Source: Kitasatospora mediocidica KCTC 9733 (GTDB lineage: Bacteria; Actinomycetota; Actinomycetes; Streptomycetales; Streptomycetaceae). From it: a stretch of 64,000 nucleotides of DNA. Where the stretch lies: assembly GCF_000744225.1 (NCBI RefSeq), contig NZ_JQLN01000005.1, positions 682,001-746,000 of the forward strand, read 5' to 3'. The position numbers and the translations under genes were made by a program. Below are positions 57,847-64,000 of this stretch, one piece after another. The notes beneath the pieces are model-generated. The model was not told the origin of the DNA and did not search any database. It saw only the letters and a list, made by a program, of their open reading frames with translations. Position 1 is the stretch's first letter. Every line of letters begins with the position of its first letter.

Positions 57847-58014
57847 TCCACGGAGGGTAGGCAGATAGCAACACCAATCACAAGCTCATATCGCGTACAT
57901 CACACAAGAATTACGGTCCGTCATGGATCGCCTACCAACTGGGCCTGTTTGTCCGAGTTGATGGGCTTTCATGACGTCCCCCGGGCGGCCGATTCGACAC
58001 GCCGTCAGCATTCC

Positions 58015-60576
58015 TCAGCCGGTTGCCGACGCTCCTTCAGGAGTGAACTCGACCGGGAGTTCCCGCAGGCCACGCATGATCAGACCGCCGCGCCAGCGCA
58101 ATTCCCCGACACTCGGTGAGAGCTGGATGTCCGGCAGCCGGGTGAGCAGACTGGCAAGCGCCGCCTGACCCTCCAACCGGGCCAGCGGGGCGCCGATGCA
58201 GTAGTGGATGCCGTGGCCGAAACCGAGGTGCGGGTTGTCGGCCCGGGCCAGGTCGAGGGTGTTCTCGGCGGCGAACCGGGCCGGGTCGCGGTCGGCCGCC
58301 GCCAGCACCACCAGCACCGGATCGCCGACCGGGATGTCCACCCCGCCGATCCGCAGCGGCGCCACCGCGAACCGCCAGGTGGCCAGCTCCACCGGGCCGT
58401 CGTAGCGCAGCAGTTCCTCGACCGCCGTGGCCAACAGCCCGCTCTCGCCGCGGCCCAGCGACTCCTGCAGCAGCGCCCGCTGCTCGGGGTGGCGCAGCAG
58501 CGCGTACATGCCGTTGCCGATCAGGTTGACCGTCGTCTCGAAACCGGCGGTGAGCACAGGATGCGGGCCGTCCTCCGGCCGGACGCTCGGGGGCACCTCC
58601 GGGGCCTCCACCAGCCCCTCCTCACCGACCACCGCCCAGAGGGACCGCGCCACGCGCCCCGTGATCTTCAGCGGAGGAATCGTCGGAGCCACGTACACCG
58701 GCGTCCCGCCGCCGCGCTGGTTCAGCACCTCCACGATCGCCTTCCATGCGCCACGCTGGAAGAGGGTCAGCTGCCGCTCACGGATCCGCTGCGGGTTGCC
58801 GAACGCATCCGTCATCTCGTTCCACGGCGTCCCGGTACGCAGGCGGTGGAACATACCGTTGAAGGCCAGCCGCAGGTCGATCGTCGTCTTCGTGAACGAC
58901 GACTTCGCCACGTAGCCCGAGAGGATCTCCTTCACCATCACCCAGTCGTCCTCGTCGATGTCGGCCGGCACCAGGTGCCGCGTCGCCTTGTGCCACTCCG
59001 TCACCGGGCACGGCCTACCCGACCGCTTCTTGAACCGGTGGTTCCCGGCTGACACCCGGACATCGAACATCGCGAACAGCTCCGACTTCTCCGCCAGAGT
59101 CAGATCCCCCACCCGCAGGCGTGCCGAAGAGATGAACTGCTCCATCTCCTTCGCCTCCTGCTGCGTCGCCTCGTAGTCCTCCAGCCATGCCTCGGCCTCC
59201 TGAAGGGATGCCTGGAGAGCCATCAGCTCCCTGTTGGGCTTGGCGAGGGACTTCTCTCGCACCCGGTCCGGGAGCCTGTTCTTGTGACACATGAGGAGGA
59301 CGTCGGCGATCTCGTCCTCCTTCGCCTCCACCTGAGCGCGCAGCGTCATCACACGCTCGTCGTGCTTCTCCCTCGTCCCGGGAAGGGACTCCACCCACTC
59401 CTTGGCGAGCATCTCGATCCGCTTCGGATCGTTCAGGAGAGTCGTCAGCTGCGCCCACACCGCCGTCTCGGTGTCGGTCGCATCGAGGTACACGTCGTCG
59501 CAACCGTCATCGACGCCCTTGCACCGGTAGACACGGGTGTCCTCGCCACGGACGCCGCCACCGATGTAGACGTTTCCGCAGTGGCCGTCGATACGGCCGG
59601 ACAGCGGATACTCCGAGTTCGCGCGACGCGACTCGAAGGAGAGCTTGGCGATCACTTCGTTCAACGCTTCACGGCGCTCAGGTGTGAAGACCTCCGGCAT
59701 CGGAATGCGCTTGGCCTCTCCGTAGAGAGCGTTGCCGTCCTCGTCCTGCTTCGTGCCGTTCTTCCATCCGTTGTTCTTCCGGTAGGTGACACAACACTCC
59801 AGGATCGCCTCGTGACTGATGCGCTTGATCCAGTTGCCCACCGTCCACGGCCGTCCGCTGCGGGTGAACATCTCCTTCTCGTTGAGGAGATCGACGGTCT
59901 CGGAGTAGTTCATGCCCTGGTCGATCATGCACTCGGCGCCCATCGCCAGCACCCGGCACTCGTCCTCGGACAGGACGGTCCGGGAGCCCTCCTTCGTGCC
60001 CATCCCCTCCAGCATGAAACCGAACGGCGGCGGTCCGGCCGCCCAGCCGCCCGCGTCGATCTTCGCCTCACGCCCGTTGAAGGTCCGAGAGAAGATCAGC
60101 TCGTGCTCCAGCTGCGCCATGTAGGCCAGCAGCGCCAGCACCAGCTCGAACATCTCGTTCTGCGAGTCGATTCGCCCGTCCGCCGTGACGACCCGCAGCC
60201 CCTGGTCGTTCATCTCCCACACCCAGCGCTGGATGTCGCGCATGGTGCGCCCGAACCGGTCGAGCTTCTGGGATATGACGAGGTCGACGTTGCCTGCGGC
60301 ATTCGCCGCCTTGAGCTTCACCTGGTCGCGACGGTTGTCGATCTTCCCGGAGATTCCGTCATCGACGAAGACTCCGACGATCTCGAAAGGAACGTCGCGG
60401 AACCAGAATTCGATCCACGCCCTCGCATCCTTCTCCTGCTGATCCAGGCCGGAACCTTCGACCTGATTCCTGGTGGAGACGCGGAGGTAGATGGCGATCC
60501 GAACCGGCAGTGCAGCCTTCTGGCGCGCCGCAACCCGGCTTGCGACACGCTGTCCAGGCAGGGTCGAATTAGCCAT
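58015..60576 (-). CDS. Serine recombinase read-through fusion to a cytochrome P450 C-terminal half
   Basis: One 853-codon frame. From MANSTLPGQR (AAGGAG 4 bases upstream) the first about 673 codons are a large serine recombinase: resolvase domain with Ser34 (YLRVSTRNQ), DRFGRTMRD, a Recombinase domain, a Cys-rich zinc ribbon (GHCGNV, RCKGVDDGC), a coiled coil, and a segment FNGMFHRLRTGTPWNEM resembling IS5-type transposase N-termini. From codon 674 (58557) the frame becomes the P450 C-terminal half: VLTAGFETT (I helix), EELLRYDG (ExxR), FGHGIHYCIGAP (heme Cys). No stop separates them. The P450 part lacks the N-terminal half and cannot form a P450 on its own. Confidence 0.85.
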   Translation of the reverse strand: MANSTLPGQRVASRVAARQKAALPVRIAIYLRVSTRNQVEGSGLDQQEKDARAWIEFWFRDVPFEIVGVFVDDGISGKIDNRRDQVKLKAANAAGNVDLVISQKLDRFGRTMRDIQRWVWEMNDQGLRVVTADGRIDSQNEMFELVLALLAYMAQLEHELIFSRTFNGREAKIDAGGWAAGPPPFGFMLEGMGTKEGSRTVLSEDECRVLAMGAECMIDQGMNYSETVDLLNEKEMFTRSGRPWTVGNWIKRISHEAILECCVTYRKNNGWKNGTKQDEDGNALYGEAKRIPMPEVFTPERREALNEVIAKLSFESRRANSEYPLSGRIDGHCGNVYIGGGVRGEDTRVYRCKGVDDGCDDVYLDATDTETAVWAQLTTLLNDPKRIEMLAKEWVESLPGTREKHDERVMTLRAQVEAKEDEIADVLLMCHKNRLPDRVREKSLAKPNRELMALQASLQEAEAWLEDYEATQQEAKEMEQFISSARLRVGDLTLAEKSELFAMFDVRVSAGNHRFKKRSGRPCPVTEWHKATRHLVPADIDEDDWVMVKEILSGYVAKSSFTKTTIDLRLAFNGMFHRLRTGTPWNEMTDAFGNPQRIRERQLTLFQRGAWKAIVEVLNQRGGGTPVYVAPTIPPLKITGRVARSLWAVVGEEGLVEAPEVPPSVRPEDGPHPVLTAGFETTVNLIGNGMYALLRHPEQRALLQESLGRGESGLLATAVEELLRYDGPVELATWRFAVAPLRIGGVDIPVGDPVLVVLAAADRDPARFAAENTLDLARADNPHLGFGHGIHYCIGAPLARLEGQAALASLLTRLPDIQLSPSVGELRWRGGLIMRGLRELPVEFTPEGASATG

Positions 60577-60796
60577 GTCACTCCTTGCCTGAGTGGACGG
60601 ACCCCGGGGCGTTCGCAGCACCGTCGGGGTCATCCATGTTCGGGGCAAGTATATCTGTCGGATCGTCAGGTCGGCCGGGTATAGGGAAATGGCCGAACAG
60701 GATCTCCGGCAACCTGGCACGTCCTCACACCGTGGTGGCGCGGCGTATCAGAGGGCTGATGGCCTCCGAACATCGGCGGCGGGATACCGTCGAGGT

Positions 60797-62032
60797 ATGT
60801 CTGATCGGCCTGAGCTCTTCACCTGGGGGTTCGCCTCCAACCCCTACCCGGCGTACGCGTGGCTGCGTGAGCATGCACCTGTGTACAAGGCCCAGCTACC
60901 GAGCGGCGTCGAAGCCTGGCTCGTGACGCGTTACGCCGACGCACGCCAGGCGCTCGCCGACGGCCGGCTCTCGAAGAACCCGGTGCACCACGACGAGTCG
61001 GCGCACGCCAAGGGGAAGACCGGAATTCCGGGCGAGCGCAGCGCCAATCTGATGACGCATCTGCTGAACATCGACCCGCCGGACCACACCCGGCTGCGCC
61101 GGCTGGTCTCCAAGGCGTTCACACCGGCCCGAGTTGCAGAGTTTGAACCCCAGGTGCAGAGCATCGCGAACCGTCTGCTCTCGGAGTTCTCCGCACGCGG
61201 TTCGGCGGACCTGATCCACGAGTTCGCCTTCCCCTTGCCGATTTACGCGATCTGCGACCTCCTCGGCGTTCCAAAAGAGGACCAGGAGGACTTCCGGGAC
61301 TGGGCCGGCATGATGATCCGCCACGGCGGCGGCCCGCGCGGAGGGGTGGGCCGAGCCGTCAAGCGCATCCGTGCGTACCTGGCAGACCTCATTCATCGCA
61401 AGCGGGCGGACCTCGGCGACGACCTGATCTCCGGTCTGATCCGGGCCAGTGACCACGGCGAGCACCTCACCGAGAACGAGGCCGTTGCGATGTGCTTCGT
61501 ACTTTTGTTCGCAGGGTTTGAGACGACCATTAATCTGATCGGCAATGGCGCGCTGGCGCTATTTCAGAATCCGCCCCAGCGAGCACTCCTTCAAGCTGCC
61601 GTTGTGGACGGAGATTCCCGACTGCTCGATACGGGGATCGAGGAACTGCTGCGCTACGACGGGCCGGTGGAGCTGGCCACCTGGCGCTACGCCACCCAGC
61701 CGCTCGAAATCGGCGGCCAGGCTGTTTCGGCGGGCGACCCAGTCCTCGTCGTCCTCGCCGCTGCCGACCGCGACCCGGCCAGGTTCGGTCAGCCGGACAC
61801 CCTGGACCTCGCGCGCGCCGACAATCCGCACCTCGGTTTCGGCCACGGGATCCACTACTGCATCGGCGCCCCGCTGGCCCGTCTGGAGGGCCGTGTGGCG
61901 CTCGCCAGCCTGCTCACCCGACTGCCGGATCTCCAGCTCGCTGCGGACCCGGCAGAGCTGCGCTGGCGCGGCGGTCTGATCATGCGTGGCCTGCGGGAAC
62001 TCCCGGTCGAGTTCACGCCAGAATCACCTTGA
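60797..62032 (+). CDS. Cytochrome P450 (intact)
   Basis: A 411-residue class I bacterial P450, CYP107-like by its N-terminus (FASNPYPAYAWLREH). AGFETT (239-244, oxygen-activating Thr), E283-x-x-R286, PHLGFGHGIHYC with the heme ligand Cys355. It needs a ferredoxin partner, none nearby. The ATG follows CGAGGT directly. It is nearly the same protein as the gene broken on the opposite strand; codon use around 61500-61620 is AT-richer than the neighbours, a sign of transfer. Substrate unknown. Confidence 0.93.
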   Translation: MSDRPELFTWGFASNPYPAYAWLREHAPVYKAQLPSGVEAWLVTRYADARQALADGRLSKNPVHHDESAHAKGKTGIPGERSANLMTHLLNIDPPDHTRLRRLVSKAFTPARVAEFEPQVQSIANRLLSEFSARGSADLIHEFAFPLPIYAICDLLGVPKEDQEDFRDWAGMMIRHGGGPRGGVGRAVKRIRAYLADLIHRKRADLGDDLISGLIRASDHGEHLTENEAVAMCFVLLFAGFETTINLIGNGALALFQNPPQRALLQAAVVDGDSRLLDTGIEELLRYDGPVELATWRYATQPLEIGGQAVSAGDPVLVVLAAADRDPARFGQPDTLDLARADNPHLGFGHGIHYCIGAPLARLEGRVALASLLTRLPDLQLAADPAELRWRGGLIMRGLRELPVEFTPESP

Positions 62033-62039
62033 TGATCAC

Positions 62040-62076
62040 GGTCAGCCCTCGCTCGGGCTGCGAGCGAGGGCTGACC
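62040..62076 (+). terminator. Terminator of the intact P450, at the insert edge
   Basis: A perfect 16-bp stem (GGTCAGCCCTCGCTCG and complement) with a GGCTG loop just past the stop. The P450 5' fragment on the other strand begins its homology immediately beyond the hairpin. Confidence 0.75.
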
Positions 62077-62413
62077 TTTCGCCGGCCCGGATCAGACCCG
62101 AGATCAGGTCGTCGCCCAGGTCCGCCCGCTTGCGGTGGATCAGCTCCGCCAGGTCCCCCACCCGTCCGGTGCGGTGCGCCTGCCCGCTGTGGTGCGAGGG
62201 GTTCTTGGAGAGCCGGCCGTCCGCGAGCGCCTGGCGTGCGTCGGCGTACCGCGTCACCAACCAGGCGTCGACCCCGCTCGGGAGCGTGGTGCGGTGCACC
62301 GGGGAGTGCTCACGCAACCAGGCGTACGCCGGGTAGGGATCGGTGGCGAACTCCCAGGTGAAGAGGTCGGGCCTGGGGGGCTGCTGGTGTGTCGTCTGGG
62401 GCTCGTCCGGCAT
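62042..62413 (-). pseudogene. 5' fragment of a disrupted cytochrome P450
   Basis: The frame begins at an ATG (MPDEPQTTHQQ) and reads PDLFTWEFATDPYPAYAWL, close to the intact P450. After SKNPSHHSGQAHRTGRVG it jumps in frame to LAELIHRKRADLGDDLISGLIRAG, losing about 120 residues, then runs into the terminator (SALARSPSEG) and stops. Its missing 3' half is at 58015-58557, fused to the recombinase. Together they are one decayed P450 gene. Confidence 0.85.
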
Positions 62414-62549
62414 GTCCCGACCGTATCCGGTCCGCGCGAGGAGTGAGTCTGGTCACCTGACGGGTAATCCCTGTTGCGGAGGGTCGCGGCAGCCTACGAT
62501 CCTCCGATACGCGGACGCCGTGCGGTGGCGTCCAAGGGAGGAGCGGGCC

Positions 62550-62978
62550 ATGCGGGTAGCCGGGGCAGTGGTGGTCATCGCGGTACTGACCGGCGGCGAC
62601 GGGACGGGACCGGCCCGCCGGTTCGTCGCCGCGGGCGCCGCCGGACTGCTGGTCGCCGATCCCCACCCGGGGGTGGCCGAGGACCTGGCGACCGCCCTGG
62701 ACCGTCCCGGTTGCCCGGTGATCGGCGTCAGCAGCGACATCCACCAGCCCAGCGACATCGCCGCGCTGGTGGACACCGCCGAGAAGCACCTCGGGCCGAT
62801 CGACCTGTTCTGCGTGGCCGGCCCGGACGGCGAGCGGATCGTCGCCCTCGCCGAGCTGCCCGGCCAGCTGCACCGGCTCGCCGAGCTGCTCGACCCGCTC
62901 AGCCAGGCGATCGCCGAGGTCCTCCCGCAGCAGCGGCAGGCGTCCTCGCAGGCCGTGGTGGAGCGCAAGGCCTCCTAG
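62550..62978 (+). CDS. Short SDR-like Rossmann protein
   Basis: A 142-residue protein that looks like only the N-terminal half of a short-chain dehydrogenase: TGGDGTGPARRF (nucleotide loop), VADPHP, SSDIHQPSDI and LFCVAGP in place of NNAG, then a helix and the end. There is no catalytic Tyr-Lys. GGAGG precedes the ATG by 8 bases. Its stop overlaps that of mazG by 4 bases (convergent). It could be a real small protein or a truncated gene. Confidence 0.65.
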   Translation: MRVAGAVVVIAVLTGGDGTGPARRFVAAGAAGLLVADPHPGVAEDLATALDRPGCPVIGVSSDIHQPSDIAALVDTAEKHLGPIDLFCVAGPDGERIVALAELPGQLHRLAELLDPLSQAIAEVLPQQRQASSQAVVERKAS

Positions 62979-63970
62979 GCCGGGTGCCCCTCCGCCGCGC
63001 GGACGGCATCGCGGTAGCCGCGGGCGGCCGCGCGCAGCGCCGCGTCCGGGTCCACCCCCGCGTCGTGCGCGCGCTGCACGACGGCCAGCAGCAGCCGGCC
63101 CGCGGCGGCCTCGTCCAGCTCGGCGGGCAGCGCGTACGGGGCGTCCGGTACGGCGTCGAAGCCCGCCCGGCGCACCCGCGAGACCAGCTTGGCCGCGTAC
63201 GCCAGGGCGGGCAGCCCGGCCGGGACGCCGTCCAGCACCGAGTCCCGGTCCTGCTTCTCGGCCGCCTTGAGGGTCTCCCAGTTGGCCTCCACCTCGGCGG
63301 TGGTGTCCGCGTCCGAGTCGCCGAAGACGTGCGGGTGGCGGTACATCAGCTTCTCCACGATGTCCCCGGCCACCTCGTCGATGGTGAACGGGTCCTCCGG
63401 GTGCTCCTCGGCGATCCGGGCGTGGAAGAACACCTGGAGCAGCACGTCGCCGAGCTCCTCGCGCAGCGTGTCCCGGTCGCCCTCCTCGATCGCCTCGACC
63501 AGCTCGAACGCCTCCTCCACCAGGTACTTCACCAGTGAGGCGTGCGTCTGCTCGGCGTCCCACGGGCAGCCGCCGGGCGAGCGCAGCCGGTCCATCACCG
63601 CCACCAGGTCAAGCAGCCGGGCGCCCGGCAGGTCGTAGGAGCCGGGCAGCAGCTCGATCTCGGGGACGCTGCCGGCCTGCTCCACCGCGAGCCGGGCCAG
63701 CGCGTCGGTCAGCCCCGGGTCACCGTCCGGGCTGCCCAGCCAGACCAGCGGCGAGCGCTCGACCAGCAGCCTGGCCAGCGCGGGGGCGGTGCCGCGCTCG
63801 ACCAGCTCGACCCGCACCCCAGCCCTTTCCAGCGCGGGCAGTTGCGGATGCCCGGGGTCGGCGGCGAGCACCAGCGGAGCGCCGCGCAGCGCCTCCCAGG
63901 CGGGCCAGCTCAGCAGGCCGGGGGCGACGCGGTGGGTGGTGGTGAGCAGAGTGAGTCCGGAGGTGTCCAC
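62975..63970 (-). CDS. mazG: Nucleoside triphosphate pyrophosphohydrolase MazG
   Basis: A 331-residue protein. The N-terminal 115 residues are an actinobacterial extension; the MazG domain has GCPWDAEQTHASLVKYLVEE (the signature start) and EEAFELVEAI...REELGDVLLQVFFH with the acidic metal ligands. It hydrolyses NTPs to NMP and PPi, a house-cleaning role and possibly a brake on stress nucleotides. GTG start with GGTAGG upstream. Confidence 0.95.
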   Translation of the reverse strand: MDTSGLTLLTTTHRVAPGLLSWPAWEALRGAPLVLAADPGHPQLPALERAGVRVELVERGTAPALARLLVERSPLVWLGSPDGDPGLTDALARLAVEQAGSVPEIELLPGSYDLPGARLLDLVAVMDRLRSPGGCPWDAEQTHASLVKYLVEEAFELVEAIEEGDRDTLREELGDVLLQVFFHARIAEEHPEDPFTIDEVAGDIVEKLMYRHPHVFGDSDADTTAEVEANWETLKAAEKQDRDSVLDGVPAGLPALAYAAKLVSRVRRAGFDAVPDAPYALPAELDEAAAGRLLLAVVQRAHDAGVDPDAALRAAARGYRDAVRAAEGHPA

Positions 63971-64000
63971 GCATCGAACCTACCGCCCCGGGGGCAGCAC

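Larger units (their letters stand above)
58558..62076. mobile_element. Recombinase-bearing insert splitting a P450 gene
   Basis: About 3.5 kb between the two halves of a minus-strand P450: a large serine recombinase (minus) and a full-length P450 of the same subfamily (plus), with a 220-bp shared promoter region and a hairpin at the far end. Base composition is lower in G+C than the flanks, notably in the recombinase and in the P450 near 61500-61620. About 18 codons of the split gene (between GLIRAG and VLTAGFETT) are missing at the junction, so it is not a clean site-specific insertion or has decayed. Terminal repeats were not found. Confidence 0.65.

Noticed and set aside
57840..57960. Crp-type site upstream of the Rpf-like gene
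   Set aside because: GTG-N6-GnCAC was searched for; only half-sites were found.
59284..60684. Plus-strand open frame opposite the recombinase
   Set aside because: Antisense of the recombinase catalytic domain; His/Arg-rich and without motifs.
58558..62076. Developmentally excised element that would restore the P450
   Set aside because: The 5' fragment has lost about 120 internal codons and about 18 codons are missing at the junction, so excision would not give an intact P450.

Overview
The window is high-GC actinobacterial chromosome, almost certainly from a streptomycete-type organism (Streptomyces, Kitasatospora or a close relative). Direct support: near-uniform G/C third codon positions, frequent GTG and one TTG start, mycothiol enzymes (Mca and a mycothiol-type isomerase), a tRNA-Leu with anticodon UAA (the bldA tRNA of streptomycetes), a DasR-like repeat pair in front of a secreted chitinase, and a c-di-AMP riboswitch in front of an Rpf-like muralytic protein. 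The species cannot be fixed from the sequence alone.

Layout. 1-7.3 kb: small membrane protein, a secreted papain-like protease with a wall/membrane-anchored partner, a divergent XRE-type regulator, a GNAT protein, a DUF255 thioredoxin-fold protein and a secreted protein. 7.3-10.6 kb: gene remnants, then a tandem pair of secreted serine hydrolases that share a 375-bp nearly identical block. 10.7-15.2 kb: two-component system divergent from an MMPL exporter. 15.3-19.6 kb: TetR with a divergent esterase, an F420-reductase-like protein, an inositol-phosphatase-like protein and LysR. 19.7-27.3 kb: monooxygenase remnant, membrane Ser/Thr kinase, PLP decarboxylase with divergent Lrp, chitinase, mycothiol-dependent isomerase, ArsR. 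27.7-45.3 kb: SDR, mca, DUF4307, greA, a DrrAB-type ABC exporter, ilvA, a cystathionine gamma-synthase/lyase, msrA, an AraC-type regulator, a kinase-fold protein, a large secreted beta-helix/PKD protein, a lipoprotein L,D-transpeptidase and cystathionine beta-synthase. 45.4-57.8 kb: housekeeping genes (SGNH hydrolase, thiolase, membrane proteins, Bax-inhibitor protein, bldA, NDH-2, Ppx/GppA, DUF501, FtsB/DivIC, enolase, Rpf-like protein). 58-62.4 kb: an accessory island. 62.5 kb to the end: a short Rossmann protein and MazG.

How genes work together. Cystathionine beta-synthase and the cystathionine gamma-synthase/lyase are the two halves of transsulfuration. Mca, the MDMPI-like protein and MsrA belong to thiol and redox protection. 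Chitinase, serine hydrolases, L,D-transpeptidase, Rpf-like protein, papain-like protease and beta-helix protein form an extracytoplasmic set. Ppx-DUF501-FtsB form a tight operon beside eno. Most convergent or terminal gene ends carry perfect 11-22 bp hairpins.

The most unusual locus is 58.0-62.4 kb. A resident cytochrome P450 gene on the minus strand is split into a 5' piece (62.1-62.4 kb) and a 3' piece (58.0-58.6 kb). Between them lie a large serine recombinase, whose frame runs without a stop into the P450 3' half, and a complete P450 of the same subfamily on the opposite strand. It reads as a small or decayed integrative element that destroyed a P450 and brought or kept a replacement copy.
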